Below are positions 7,190 to 17,569 of a DNA stretch of 64,000 bases, in pieces. Location of the stretch: contig NZ_PUIA01000030.1 in NCBI RefSeq assembly GCF_002967715.1, positions 1 to 64,000 of the forward strand, read 5' to 3'. The stretch's first letter is position 1. Every line of letters begins with the position of its first letter. Origin of the DNA: Blastopirellula marina. Lineage in GTDB: Bacteria > Planctomycetota > Planctomycetia > Pirellulales > Pirellulaceae. The notes below the pieces were generated by a model. That model worked only from the letters and a program-made list of their open reading frames with translations, searched no databases and was not told where the DNA came from. The position numbers were made by a program, and so were the translations under genes.

Positions 7190-7411
7190 AATGGAATAAC
7201 TCGGTGCTCTCCAACTTCGGGAATAGCACCCCCGTATGATAGCTCGACGACATCACGACTTCCATGGCTTGGATGGAAGAGAACCTCACGCATGTCAGCA
7301 GGATGCGAAAATGTCGTGCGGTTGCTGAATTCTCTCCTCTTAAGAGCCGCCGAAGTGTATATCGACTGTCGTTTCCAACGTTTAAAAAGCGGTTCTGCTA
7401 ATAACAAGTTC

Positions 7412-7438
7412 TATGACACGAAAAACGACCGAATTTAG
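7412..7438 (+). repeat. 27-bp island repeat, copy 3
   Basis: This copy begins TATGACACG, has AAAA at positions 10-13 (the reverse of TTTT in copies 1 and 2) and ends AATTTAG. It is 74 bp from copy 4, in the same orientation. Confidence 0.65.
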
Positions 7439-7512
7439 ATAAGACTTCACGATTCCTGGCCATTTTACAGCGTTCTGGGAAGATCCAAATGGTAAGGGAT
7501 CTCCTCATGTAT

Positions 7513-7539
7513 TATGACGCGAAAACGGTCTAAATTTAG
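7513..7539 (+). repeat. 27-bp island repeat, copy 4
   Basis: This copy begins TATGACGCG, has AAAACGG in the middle and ends with the palindrome CTAAATTTAG. It lies 55 bp beyond the stop codon of the tyrosine recombinase, where integrase attachment sites are often found. Confidence 0.65.
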
Positions 7540-7594
7540 CAAAACACGGGGCGAACACGCCGGTCCACCCCATTTCTAGCCTTCTCAACAATCT

Positions 7595-8743
<1,149 letters not shown>

Positions 8744-8766
8744 TCCTAATTTACCTCCAGAGGTTA

Positions 8767-8893
8767 TCCCGGTTGCCGCCGGGAATTGACTTATGAAATT
8801 CGAGAGAGGACACTAAGAGCTGGAACCGGTTTCGGTTCCTTGCCGCCAAGGGATCACCATGCGGTTTGCCGACCGCGATCCCTTGGTCTTTTT
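8767..8893 (+). ncRNA. Candidate structured RNA or attenuator, three hairpins
   Basis: Three hairpins follow each other between the integrase start and the sulfatase. They are TCCCGG/CCGGGA (8767-8784), GGAACCG/CGGTTCC (8822-8839), and a long stem CCAAGGGATC/GATCCCTTGG (8846-8886) with an inner GCGGT/ACCGC stem. The last is followed by TCTTTTT, a plus-strand terminator. No plus-strand gene precedes it, so the terminator must end an untranslated RNA, or act as an attenuator in the sulfatase leader. On the minus strand the same hairpins lie in the integrase 5' leader. I recognise no known RNA family. Confidence 0.45.
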
Positions 8894-8965
8894 ATGCGCG
8901 TGCCAAGCCGTAAATGCAGCCAGCCATGAGATCGAAACGAGCGCAGCAGGCTCGTCATCCGAAGA

Positions 8966-10501
8966 ATGGGATTCCACATGTTTCAATTCCTTGCCATTTC
9001 GACGCGTCGTTCAGGAACGTCCGGTTGCCGCCGAACATTCCCACGTCATTTGCTACACAGAATAACTACACTTGCGTCTGCTGCGAGTTTGGTGCTCTTC
9101 GCACAACTCTTTTTTACAGCACCACTTAACGCCGAGTCAAGAGATCGTCCTAACATCATTTTGATACTTTCCGATGACCTGGCTTGGTCCGATTTGAAAT
9201 GCTATGGCCACCCATGGCATCGTACTCCGCACATCGATCGATTAGCTGACGGCGGGGTACGTTTCACCAATGCCTACGCGTCGGCTCCCATCTGCTCCGC
9301 CTCTCGCGCGAGCCTACTGACCGGTAAGACAACAGCCAGTCTGGGCTTCGAGTTCGTCACGAAGAATTCTCCGGGCAGCCAGAACATCGACGGACCTACG
9401 GCTCTTGTTGCACCGCCATTAACACTCAACCTTGCTCTGGCCGAAAGCACGATCGCGGAAAGGCTGACCGAACAGGGATATGAAACAGCCTTCTTCGGAA
9501 AGTGGCATCTCAACCAACATCACGGACGGTACCTTGGCTGGAGCCCAACGCACGGACCGAAGCAACAAGGATTTCAAATCGCGGAAGAGGACTTCGGAGC
9601 GCATCCGTATTCTTGGGGACAAAATCCGCCTGCCACCATCGATGCCGAAGGCCGCTTTGCCGATGACTCGATGGTCGAAAGAGTTTGCCGCTACATTCGC
9701 CAGCCGCACGAACGGCCCTACTTTGCCATGGCATCTTCTTTCTATGTACATACACCTGTCCGAACGCCGCTGAAGTGGTTGACCGATCACTACGAAAACA
9801 CCATTCCCATCGATGCTAAGAACCGGGCTAATCGCGTCAAGTATGCGGCATTCCTGGAGACCCTCGATCACCATGTTGGAGAGATTCTGGATGCCGTTGA
9901 GGCAAGTGGCACTTCGGACAACACACTGGTTGTATTCTTCTCCGACAACGGCGGCCATCCCGAGTACACTGCGAACGCGCCTTTACGTGGATCCAAATGG
10001 AATCTTTATGAAGGTGGCATCCGTGTACCGCTCATTGTGCGTTGGCCGGGCAGAACCAAACCTGGCACTGAAAGCATCACGCCAGTGGTTGGTTATGATC
10101 TACCTTCGACCTTTGTTCAGGCCTCTGGTGGAGATAATGAGGGAGTAGAAGGGGAGGCCGTCCCCCTTCGGGCTTATCCTATTTCGGAACAAGAGTCACG
10201 GGATCTTATCTGGCATTTTCCCTACTATCACCCGGAAACTGGTTACAACAAGGCGAAACCAACGATTGGTGTCGATGACTTCGTTGTCAGCAAGACAAAG
10301 CCACAATCAGCCATCCGGCGAGAAGACTTTAAACTGATTTGGTTTGCCGAAGACGATCGTGTCGAACTCTACAATCTCGCAAAGGATCCGTCCGAACAAG
10401 TAGATCTTAGCGAAATAGAAACCGCAAAGTCATTTGAACTCAGAGCGGCGCTTCATCAATACCTGCGAGATCACCATGCCAGAATGGCGATGCCGCGTTA
10501 A
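8966..10501 (+). CDS. Secreted type I sulfatase
   Basis: This enzyme should hydrolyse sulfate esters of a carbohydrate in the periplasm or outside. [16 protein letters not shown] (61-76) gives the two metal-binding Asp residues. CSASR (110-114) is the C-x-A-x-R motif whose Cys is converted to formylglycine. FFGKWHL and [10 protein letters not shown] supply further active-site residues. At 511 aa the length is normal. The hydrophobic signal ([21 protein letters not shown]) sits at about 36-56, unusually far in, so the real start may be the ATG at 8978 or a later one. The gene converges on the GntR gene, overlapping by 4 nt at the stops. Its position beside a sugar operon suggests that it releases sulfate from the sugar used there. 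Confidence 0.92.
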   Translation: MGFHMFQFLAISTRRSGTSGCRRTFPRHLLHRITTLASAASLVLFAQLFFTAPLNAESRDRPNIILILSDDLAWSDLKCYGHPWHRTPHIDRLADGGVRFTNAYASAPICSASRASLLTGKTTASLGFEFVTKNSPGSQNIDGPTALVAPPLTLNLALAESTIAERLTEQGYETAFFGKWHLNQHHGRYLGWSPTHGPKQQGFQIAEEDFGAHPYSWGQNPPATIDAEGRFADDSMVERVCRYIRQPHERPYFAMASSFYVHTPVRTPLKWLTDHYENTIPIDAKNRANRVKYAAFLETLDHHVGEILDAVEASGTSDNTLVVFFSDNGGHPEYTANAPLRGSKWNLYEGGIRVPLIVRWPGRTKPGTESITPVVGYDLPSTFVQASGGDNEGVEGEAVPLRAYPISEQESRDLIWHFPYYHPETGYNKAKPTIGVDDFVVSKTKPQSAIRREDFKLIWFAEDDRVELYNLAKDPSEQVDLSEIETAKSFELRAALHQYLRDHHARMAMPR

Positions 10502-11277
10502 GTCTCGCCTGCTTCAATTTGATTGATCTCTTCCAACAAGTCTTGTGGAAGGGCTAATGGCAGGGCGCTTCGCGCGTCCCCCATTGCCTGACGTCGATCA
10601 AACGATTCAAGCGCCAGACGACGGCTTTCGCGAATGTGTTCCCGCATCCAATAGCGGGCCATTTCTCCGTTAGCGTGTTTTAGCGCACGAAGTATTCGAC
10701 GATGAAAGCGATAGACGCTTGTCACGATTTTCAAATCGTGCGTTTCGCGCTGCGCCGTGAATATCCGCGATAGCACGCGGAGATCCGACACGATCTTCAT
10801 CATGCGGCGGTTTCCGCTGGCGCGCAAAATCACCATATGAAAACCCATGTCAGCCGCGAGAAACTTTTGCATCCATTCAGGGCTTAGCATCTTCTCTCGG
10901 CTATCCCGAAGTTCACGAGCGACAAGCATGATCTTGTTGCAGAGAAGCGACAATATCTGCTTATCTTCATGGGTAAGTTGACCCGCAACCAACTCTGCGG
11001 CGTGACTTTCCAGGGCCTCGCGCACTTCATAAAGCTCAGCCATTTCCGAGCGATCCAAGGAGTGGACAATCGTGCCAAATCGAGGAACCTGCCGAACCAA
11101 ACCTTCCACTTCGAGTTGCCGAATCGCTTCTCGAATCGGCATTCGGCTCATGCCGATTTCTTTTGCCAGCGCAAGCTCTGAGATCTGCGTTCCAGCCGGT
11201 AAGTCGCCCGACAAGATTCGCTGCTGAATGTATTGATAGGCTTGCTTGCGCCGTGGAATCTTTTCCATAAGTTCCAA
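10498..11277 (-). CDS. GntR-family regulator, FCD subfamily
   Basis: This 259-aa protein has an N-terminal winged helix (about 8-72), with the typical [23 protein letters not shown] and [21 protein letters not shown]-terminal all-helical FCD ligand domain follows (about 80-235). [14 protein letters not shown] and FHRRILRAL hold the Asp/His positions that bind metal and carboxylate effectors in this subfamily. It is divergent from the symporter operon across 332 bp. A perfect palindrome at 11536-11548, at the expected transcription start of that operon, is the likely binding site. It probably represses the operon until a sugar acid or sugar intermediate binds. The effector is unknown. Confidence 0.9.
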   Translation of the reverse strand: MELMEKIPRRKQAYQYIQQRILSGDLPAGTQISELALAKEIGMSRMPIREAIRQLEVEGLVRQVPRFGTIVHSLDRSEMAELYEVREALESHAAELVAGQLTHEDKQILSLLCNKIMLVARELRDSREKMLSPEWMQKFLAADMGFHMVILRASGNRRMMKIVSDLRVLSRIFTAQRETHDLKIVTSVYRFHRRILRALKHANGEMARYWMREHIRESRRLALESFDRRQAMGDARSALPLALPQDLLEEINQIEAGET

Positions 11278-11501
11278 GTGAGAAAAGGAGTAGGTTACCG
11301 CTTAGAATTGATGGGCCTGGTTACAATCGTAAACCTGTTGCTCCGAAGACATTGTAGCAAACCACGGTCTCATCCGCATGGCAAGTACTTTTCTGCCGAC
11401 TCAAGATCAACCTGTCTTAGCAATTCCGTTACGTGTCGCCATGTCACGGTCTCGACGGGGACACAACGCAAGGCGCATTACCATTCACAGCTTGAAAGGA
11501 C

Positions 11502-11548
11502 TTGCATGACCGTCCGTGGACGTTCATACTCTGGGATACCAGTGGTAT
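11502..11548 (+). promoter_or_regulatory. Promoter and GntR-type operator of the sugar operon
   Basis: TTGCAT (11502-11507), a 17-bp spacer and CATACT (11525-11530) form a sigma70-like promoter. ATACCA-G-TGGTAT (11536-11548) is a perfect palindrome with one central base, placed right at the predicted +1. Its half-sites resemble the TGGT/ACCA arms of FCD-type GntR operators. A repressor bound here would block RNA polymerase. The site also argues that translation starts at the GTG at 11610 and not at 11502. Confidence 0.5.
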
Positions 11549-11609
11549 TCCAAAGCAATTTGGCCAATGCTGCTTGCGATCCTCTCCATCATTGAATGAG
11601 GCTTTTCCT

Positions 11610-13151
11610 GTGCACCAATTTGCCGTCGCCGATGTCGCTGTGCTCGTCATCTACCTTCTTGGGGTAGTTGGGCTCGGCGTCTGGTTCTTCCGCAAGAGCC
11701 GCAATCCCGAAGGCTACATGGCCGCCAGTCGCTCGATGCCAGGCTGGGTGGTGGGACTCTCCATATTCGGCACCTATGTGAGTAGCATCAGCTTTCTAGC
11801 ACTGCCAGGCAAGGCATTTTCAAGCGACTGGAATGCCTTGGCGTTTAGTCTTTCGCTTCCTCTGGCGGCCTGGGTCGCCACCATCTGGTTCGTCCCATAC
11901 TACCGCCAAGGGGATGCGGTTTCCGCCTATGAACATCTGGAACAACGCTTTGGCGTATGGGCCCGTACCTATGCGGCTACTTGCTACCTTCTTACCCAAG
12001 TCGCGCGCATGGGTTCCGTCATGTTCCTCTTGGCGTTGCCGCTTCACCAGCTATTGGGTTGGAACATTCCGGCACTGATCCTTGTCACTGGCGGTCTTAC
12101 CACGCTTTATACGCTTCTCGGCGGAATCGAAGGGGTTATCTGGACCGACGCTCTGCAAAGTATTGTTCTGGCATCCGGTGCCGTTGCTTGTGCCATCATT
12201 CTTCCCCTGAGTATGCCAGATGGGGCATCACAGATGATGGAGATCGCATCCAACCATGGCAAATTCAGCCTCGGCTCGATGGGGATCAGCCTTTCTCAGC
12301 CAACGTTCTGGATTGTTTTGATCTATGGAATGTTCATCAATCTACAGAATTTCGGCATCGATCAAAGTTACGTACAGCGTTACATTGCCGCCAAGTCCGA
12401 TGGCGATGCGCGCAAATCGGTCTGGATTGGCGCTCTCGTTTATGTACCGATTTCGATCATCTTTTTATGGATCGGCACAGCTCTTTTTGCTTACTACACG
12501 ATACAGCCCGAACTACTGCCCAAATCCCTGCAGGCCGAAATCGCAGCAGGAAAGGGGGACGGTGTTTTTCCTTACTTCATCGTCGACGGTCTTCCCACTG
12601 GCGTTTCCGGCCTACTCGTCGCGGCTATTTTTGCCGCAGCCATGAGCACCCTTTCGACGAGCCTGAACGGAGCGGCCACACTGACACTAACAGACTATTA
12701 CCGTCGATTCATTCGCCCCCAGGCAACCGATCGTGAGTCTATGGTTGTTTTATATCTCAGCACCATGGCGTGGGGCATTATCGGTACCACCACCGCGATT
12801 GCCATGATGGAAGTTCAAAGCATTTTGGATGCATGGTGGCAGTTGGCAGGTATCTTTAGTGGCGGCATGCTTGGATTATTTCTGCTGGGAATGATGTCAA
12901 GAAAAGCAGGGAACGGGGCAGCAATCGCAGGAGTCGTCCTCGGCGTGATCGTCATCCTTTGGATGACCCTGTCTCGCACGGACTTCTGGCCCGATAACTG
13001 GGGCACAATCGCCAGCCCGTTCAACAATTATCTGGTTATTGTCTTCGGAACGATGACCATATTGCTCGTCGGCTGGCTTCTAGCCTATTTTTTTGGTCCA
13101 GCGACTACCCAGGATGATTCTGGCGAAACCGATACAAACACTAACGAATAA
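11610..13151 (+). CDS. Sodium:solute symporter (SSS/SLC5 family)
   Basis: This is an inner-membrane Na+-coupled carrier with about 13 hydrophobic helices. The first ([18 protein letters not shown]) and the following [18 protein letters not shown]-type loop match the family start, as does the early [18 protein letters not shown] sodium-site region. I choose the GTG at 11610 (513 aa). A longer frame back to an ATG-like start at 11502 would place the promoter and operator inside the gene, and its extra residues look non-coding. TGAGG lies 8 nt before the GTG. It is the first gene of an operon with an aldolase, an isomerase and a kinase, so the likely substrate is a monosaccharide or sugar acid. 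The final 15 residues are acidic. Confidence 0.9.
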   Translation: MHQFAVADVAVLVIYLLGVVGLGVWFFRKSRNPEGYMAASRSMPGWVVGLSIFGTYVSSISFLALPGKAFSSDWNALAFSLSLPLAAWVATIWFVPYYRQGDAVSAYEHLEQRFGVWARTYAATCYLLTQVARMGSVMFLLALPLHQLLGWNIPALILVTGGLTTLYTLLGGIEGVIWTDALQSIVLASGAVACAIILPLSMPDGASQMMEIASNHGKFSLGSMGISLSQPTFWIVLIYGMFINLQNFGIDQSYVQRYIAAKSDGDARKSVWIGALVYVPISIIFLWIGTALFAYYTIQPELLPKSLQAEIAAGKGDGVFPYFIVDGLPTGVSGLLVAAIFAAAMSTLSTSLNGAATLTLTDYYRRFIRPQATDRESMVVLYLSTMAWGIIGTTTAIAMMEVQSILDAWWQLAGIFSGGMLGLFLLGMMSRKAGNGAAIAGVVLGVIVILWMTLSRTDFWPDNWGTIASPFNNYLVIVFGTMTILLVGWLLAYFFGPATTQDDSGETDTNTNE

Positions 13152-13211
13152 TATTGAAAACACATACCGCGACTACCATCGCGAATTTTCACCTCCCAAG
13201 GTAACAACCTA

Positions 13212-14135
13212 GTGAACTTGCCAAACAAACCGTTTCACGGAATCATTCCGCCTCTCGCGACACCTTTGACAGGACGCGATCAACTCGATCATGAAGGCCT
13301 GGAACGCTTGATCGAACATACGATCGATGGCGGCGTTCATGGGTTGTTCATTCTAGGAAGTACAGGTGAAGCCCCTAGCTTGAGTTATCGCTTGCGGAGA
13401 GAACTGATTGATACCGTCTGCCGTCAAGTCGGTGATCGAATTCCCGTCCTGGTCGGTATTACCGACACGGCATTCGTCGAGTCGGTTGCCCTAGCTCAGC
13501 ATGCTGCCGACGCAGGGGCAGACGCACTCGTTCTTACCACCCCGTATTACTTTCCGGCAGGTCAAACAGAACTGATCAGCTACGTACGAAACATCACGCC
13601 AGAACTTCCTCTGCCGCTGATGCTCTACAACATGCCACAGCTAACCAAGGTATGGTTCGAGATCGATACGCTAAAGCAACTTTCCGACCTCGAAGGAATT
13701 GTCGGACTCAAAGATAGTAGTGGCGACATGACCTACTTTAAAGAAGCGGTGAGACTCAAATCGATTCGTCCTGACTGGTCCGTCATGATCGGGCCGGAAG
13801 CCAAGCTGCCAGAGGCGATACAACTTGGCGGCAATGGCGCGGTCGCTGGTGGTGCCAATGTCTTGCCGCGGCTATTCGTGGAATGCTATGAAGCAAAGCT
13901 TGCCAACAACGACGTCAAGCTGGCAGAATTACACAATCGCATCAACGACTTTCAACGTATTTACGAGATTGGCAAGTACGCCTCGAAGTACATCAAGGCC
14001 ACCAAGTGTTGTCTATCGTTGATGGGTATTTGCAACGATTTCATGGCCGAACCGTTTCACAGTTTTCGCACTCCCCAGCGGTTACAAGTCGCTGAAATCT
14101 TGAATCAGCTTGATATCCCCGTCACCCAAAGCTAA
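13212..14135 (+). CDS. DHDPS/NAL-family aldolase
   Basis: This 307-aa (beta/alpha)8 class I aldolase has GSTGE at 49-53 binding the pyruvate carboxylate, Tyr139 in LYNMP and Schiff-base Lys167 in GLKDSSGD. The family includes dihydrodipicolinate synthase, N-acetylneuraminate lyase and 2-keto-3-deoxy-sugar-acid aldolases or dehydratases. Since the operon handles sugars, a role in cleaving a 2-keto-3-deoxy acid is more likely than lysine synthesis; this is inference. The start is a GTG at 13212 with an AAGG site 10 nt upstream, 60 nt after the symporter. It is followed by the isomerase after 4 nt. Confidence 0.88.
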   Translation: MNLPNKPFHGIIPPLATPLTGRDQLDHEGLERLIEHTIDGGVHGLFILGSTGEAPSLSYRLRRELIDTVCRQVGDRIPVLVGITDTAFVESVALAQHAADAGADALVLTTPYYFPAGQTELISYVRNITPELPLPLMLYNMPQLTKVWFEIDTLKQLSDLEGIVGLKDSSGDMTYFKEAVRLKSIRPDWSVMIGPEAKLPEAIQLGGNGAVAGGANVLPRLFVECYEAKLANNDVKLAELHNRINDFQRIYEIGKYASKYIKATKCCLSLMGICNDFMAEPFHSFRTPQRLQVAEILNQLDIPVTQS

Positions 14136-14139
14136 GCCC

Positions 14140-15774
14140 ATGCCAACTCAGCAGCCCCCAGTGCAATTAGTCGCCAGTGGCGACTCTCGTCTTTCCGCAA
14201 ATCAGAAATGCTGGCCCGCCCAAATGGCTCTCGAAGAAGCACTGCAAGGTGCCGTCGAGAAATTAGGCTACCAACTCCAGCGTGCCCATGACGTCACCGA
14301 GCAGGGGCACGGATTTATCGATAGTCAAAAACGCGGAATGGAGGTGTTCCGCTCCATCGATCCTGATGCCCCCTTGATTGTCGCAGAAGCCGTATGGCAG
14401 TACTCGCATCATGTCCTGGCAGGACTCATTAGTCATCGCGGCCCTATTCTCACCATCGCCAACTGGTCAGGCCAGTGGCCAGGATTGGTGGGTATGCTCA
14501 ACTTGAATGGCTCTCTGACAAAGGCCGGTACGGCTTATTCAACGCTTTGGAGTGAAGATTTTACGGACGAGTTTTTCCTCGAACACCTGAAGACATGGCT
14601 GGAAACAGGTAGCGTTAACCACACGACTGAACATGTTTCAGCGATGGCCCCGGAATGGATTCCACAATCGGCCGGCCAATTGGGTAAGCAACTTGCCGAC
14701 CAACTGCGTCAGCAAAAGGCAATCATGGGCGTGTTTGACGAAGGGTGCATGGGAATGTTCAACGCAATCATTCCTGACCACCTTCTCCATCCGGTCGGTG
14801 TCTTCAAAGAGCGCCTCAGTCAGTCCGCTCTGTATGCAGAAATGCGAGAAGTAAGTGATGCTGACGCTGAAAAAGTTTTTCATTGGTTCGAAGAAGAAGG
14901 CATGCAGTTTCACTTCGGCGAAGACGACGCCGAGGATCTGACCCCCAACCAGGTACTCGAACAATGCCGCATGTACATAGCGGCCGTTCGCCTGGCCGAT
15001 CATTTTGGTTGTGAAACAATCGGTATTCAGTATCAGCAAGGCCTGAAAGACCTGACACCAGCAAGTGATTTGGTTGAAGGAACGCTGAACAGTACTAAAC
15101 GTCCCCCGGTGCTTGATCAACAAGGAAGCCAGGAACTCTTCGCAGGCCAGGCGATTCCTCACTTCAACGAAGTTGACGAATGTGCTGGACTCGACGCGTT
15201 GATGATACATCGTATTCACCGAGCCCTTCAGCAACCGGTAGAGACAACGCTACACGACCTTCGCTGGGGCTGTGCCGACGAATCGGGGACCACCGACGAA
15301 TATGTCTGGGTATTCGAGATCTCGGGGTCCGCACCAGCGGAACATCTCGGCGGATGGGATCAATGCCACGGTTATCGCCAGCCTGCGATGTACTTTCCTA
15401 AGGGGGGTTCCACTCTGTCAGGCGTCTCTCGCGCAGGCGAGATCGTCTGGTCGCGAATCTATGTCGCCGACAACGCCCTTTACATGGATCTCGGTCGAGG
15501 GGAGTCGATCACCCTTCCACCCGAAGAAACAAAGCGGAGGCTGGAAGCTACGACATCCGTTTGGCCCATCATGCATGGCGTAACCTATGGTGTTTCCCGC
15601 GATCAAATGATGGCGAAACACAAAGCCAATCACGTCCAGGTAGCATATGCGACGGACGTCGCCGCAGCTGACGAGGCACTCTGGACCCGAGCCGCAATGG
15701 CTACGGCCCTAGGGATTCGAGTGAACCTGTGCGGTACAAAAAAGGACGGCTCGCGCTGGGATCAGAAAGGTTAA
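14140..15774 (+). CDS. L-fucose/L-arabinose-isomerase-like protein
   Basis: I start at the ATG at 14140 ([17 protein letters not shown]), 4 nt after the aldolase stop; the frame extends upstream only into the aldolase gene. This gives 544 aa. The protein has the three-part fold of FucI/AraA. The N-terminal Rossmann-like domains contain [15 protein letters not shown] and [16 protein letters not shown]. The active-site region [15 protein letters not shown] is where FucI-type enzymes place their catalytic Glu. A C-terminal domain follows. These enzymes interconvert aldose and ketose with Mn2+. The next gene is a ketose kinase, which fits. The true sugar (fucose, arabinose, lyxose or other) cannot be read from sequence. 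Many planctomycete members are annotated only as fucose-isomerase-like. Confidence 0.75.
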   Translation: MPTQQPPVQLVASGDSRLSANQKCWPAQMALEEALQGAVEKLGYQLQRAHDVTEQGHGFIDSQKRGMEVFRSIDPDAPLIVAEAVWQYSHHVLAGLISHRGPILTIANWSGQWPGLVGMLNLNGSLTKAGTAYSTLWSEDFTDEFFLEHLKTWLETGSVNHTTEHVSAMAPEWIPQSAGQLGKQLADQLRQQKAIMGVFDEGCMGMFNAIIPDHLLHPVGVFKERLSQSALYAEMREVSDADAEKVFHWFEEEGMQFHFGEDDAEDLTPNQVLEQCRMYIAAVRLADHFGCETIGIQYQQGLKDLTPASDLVEGTLNSTKRPPVLDQQGSQELFAGQAIPHFNEVDECAGLDALMIHRIHRALQQPVETTLHDLRWGCADESGTTDEYVWVFEISGSAPAEHLGGWDQCHGYRQPAMYFPKGGSTLSGVSRAGEIVWSRIYVADNALYMDLGRGESITLPPEETKRRLEATTSVWPIMHGVTYGVSRDQMMAKHKANHVQVAYATDVAAADEALWTRAAMATALGIRVNLCGTKKDGSRWDQKG

Positions 15775-15778
15775 CACG

Positions 15779-17446
15779 ATGAACGCTAGCCACTTCATTG
15801 GAGTAGACGTCGGCACAGGTAGTGCTCGTGCAGGCGTTTTTGATGGCAACGGAGCAATGCTTGCTTCAGCCGTTCAGCCCATTGAGACGTTTCGTCCACG
15901 CACGGATTTCGTCGAACAGTCTTCGACCAACATCTGGCAGGCCGTTTGCAAATGTGTAAGGGAAGCGGTCTCTTGGGCACAAATCGATGTGGCATCCGTT
16001 CGCGGCATTGGCTTTGACGCAACGTGCTCGCTGGTGGCTACTGATGAACATGGCAGTCCCGTGACCGTAAGCCCTGACGGCAACGACAATCAGAATGTGA
16101 TTGTCTGGATGGACCACCGGGCAACCGCTCAAGCTGCTCGGATCAACGAAGGCAACTACGATGTCTTGAAATACGTCGGGAATGTCATCTCGCCGGAAAT
16201 GGAAACCCCGAAGTTGCTTTGGCTCAAAGAGAATCTTCCACAAACGTGGCAGCGTGCCAAGAAGTTCTTCGATCTGCCTGATTACCTGACGTATCGCGCC
16301 ACCGGAGAGGAAACACGCTCGCTTTGTAGCACCGTTTGTAAGTGGACGTACCTAGGGCATGAGAATGCCAATGAGCATGTCGGCTGCTGGGATGCGACCT
16401 ACTTTGAATCGATTGGCCTAGGGGACCTGGTTGCCGAGAAATTCGCCCGCGTCGGAACCGATGTACGCCCGATGGGAGAAGCAATCGGAAGTGGCCTCTC
16501 GCCCGAAGCAGCTGCCGAACTTGGCTTGCTCTCTGGCACAGCCGTAGGCGTTTCGATCATCGATGCCCATGCTGGTGGCATTGGAATGATTGGAGCCACA
16601 CTCGCAGGAACCCCGCCAGATGCACAAGCCCTTGATCGCCGCCTGGCATTAATTGGCGGCACTTCCAGTTGCCATATGGCTGCATCACAAGACGCACGCT
16701 TTATTCAAGGTATCTGGGGCCCCTATTATTCGGCCATGATTCCCGGAATGTGGCTCACCGAAGGAGGCCAATCTGCAACCGGAGCATTGATCGATTTTGT
16801 AATCAACAACCATGGTGCAACGCCTGAGCTTTATCAACAGGCCGAAACATCCAATCAAAGCGTGTATGAAGTATTAAATTGCCGGCTACAGTCCCTTTCC
16901 AAAGATCGAAAGGTGCCTGCATCGCTGACGCGCGAACTCCATGTTTGCCCCTATTTCCATGGCAACCGTTCACCATGGGCAGACCCAACCCTTCGTGGCA
17001 TGGTCTCTGGACTCTCGCTTTCCGCGACGTTGGACGATCTGGCCGTGCTCTACCTGGCGACAATTCAAGCGATCTCCTATGGCACCCGGCACATCATCGA
17101 ATCCATGAACGCTGCAGGGTACCGTATCGATACGATCTTTGCTTGTGGCGGCGGCACGAAGAACCTGATATTCCTGCGCGAGCATGCCGACATCACCGGC
17201 TGTCGTGTTGTACTTCCCAAAGAACCAGAGTCCGTGCTGCTGGGAAGCGCCATGCTGGGCGCAGTGGCCTCAGGTGAACGAAATGACCTGCTGCATGCCA
17301 TGGCTACCATGAGTGCCGCTGAAACCATTCTCGAGCCGACAAAAGGAGCGACGATGGAGTATCATCAGACAAAGTACACAGTATTCCAGAAGCTGCACAC
17401 CGACCAACTCGCATATCGAGAATTGATGACGAAACACTTCGACTAA
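15779..17446 (+). CDS. FGGY-family pentulokinase (ribulokinase-like)
   Basis: This 555-aa ATP-dependent sugar kinase has two actin-like domains. [16 protein letters not shown] (7-22) is the first phosphate loop. [12 protein letters not shown] is the signature of the eukaryote-like D-ribulokinase branch (FGGY_YDR109C type). VWMDHRA carries sugar-contact residues. GGTSSCHM and GGGTKNL...ITGC in the C-terminal domain bind ATP. It starts 4 nt after the isomerase stop, so the two are translated together. The likely step is phosphorylation of the ketopentose or 6-deoxyketose produced by the isomerase. No phosphate-ketose aldolase is in the operon, so the later steps must be encoded elsewhere. Confidence 0.88.
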   Translation: MNASHFIGVDVGTGSARAGVFDGNGAMLASAVQPIETFRPRTDFVEQSSTNIWQAVCKCVREAVSWAQIDVASVRGIGFDATCSLVATDEHGSPVTVSPDGNDNQNVIVWMDHRATAQAARINEGNYDVLKYVGNVISPEMETPKLLWLKENLPQTWQRAKKFFDLPDYLTYRATGEETRSLCSTVCKWTYLGHENANEHVGCWDATYFESIGLGDLVAEKFARVGTDVRPMGEAIGSGLSPEAAAELGLLSGTAVGVSIIDAHAGGIGMIGATLAGTPPDAQALDRRLALIGGTSSCHMAASQDARFIQGIWGPYYSAMIPGMWLTEGGQSATGALIDFVINNHGATPELYQQAETSNQSVYEVLNCRLQSLSKDRKVPASLTRELHVCPYFHGNRSPWADPTLRGMVSGLSLSATLDDLAVLYLATIQAISYGTRHIIESMNAAGYRIDTIFACGGGTKNLIFLREHADITGCRVVLPKEPESVLLGSAMLGAVASGERNDLLHAMATMSAAETILEPTKGATMEYHQTKYTVFQKLHTDQLAYRELMTKHFD

Positions 17447-17569
17447 AGTTTGTTTGTCGACAGCCACGTGGAATCTTATGATATAGATCTTCGCGCAACT
17501 TGTCCCAACCCGCCTCGCGAATCTCGCCAGCGCCGGTTGCTTTCGTAAACGACTACGGAGCACCCAATC

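Larger units (their letters stand above)
6875..7594. other. Gene-poor 720-bp stretch inside the island
   Basis: I see no gene that I can support. The open frames at 6845-7156, 6871-7062 and 7165-7407 have no ribosome site, motif or plausible composition. The stretch holds a GAGCC-TTTC-GGCTC hairpin (7084-7097), a 14-bp palindrome (7176-7189) and repeat copies 3 and 4. It should contain the promoter of the GYF_2 operon near its left end. Confidence 0.5.

Noticed and set aside
7165-7407. Minus-strand 80-aa open frame ending near repeat copy 3
   Set aside because: It would start at a TTG with no ribosome site, and shows no motif or domain-like pattern; kept only as part of the gene-poor stretch.
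1079-7539. CRISPR array as explanation of the 27-bp repeats
   Set aside because: Spacing is irregular (74 bp to 3.7 kb), copies are diverged and no cas gene is present.
1079-7539. Integron attC sites as explanation of the 27-bp repeats
   Set aside because: They lack the paired RYYYAAC/GTTRRRY ends and the large palindromic structure, and the tyrosine recombinase shows no integron-type insert that I can recognise.
8846-8886. tRNA fragment as integration target
   Set aside because: The long stem has no cloverleaf arms or T-loop sequence; it folds as a simple terminator-like hairpin.
11502-11609. N-terminal extension of the symporter
   Set aside because: The extra 36 residues do not resemble the family, and the stretch contains the promoter and operator.
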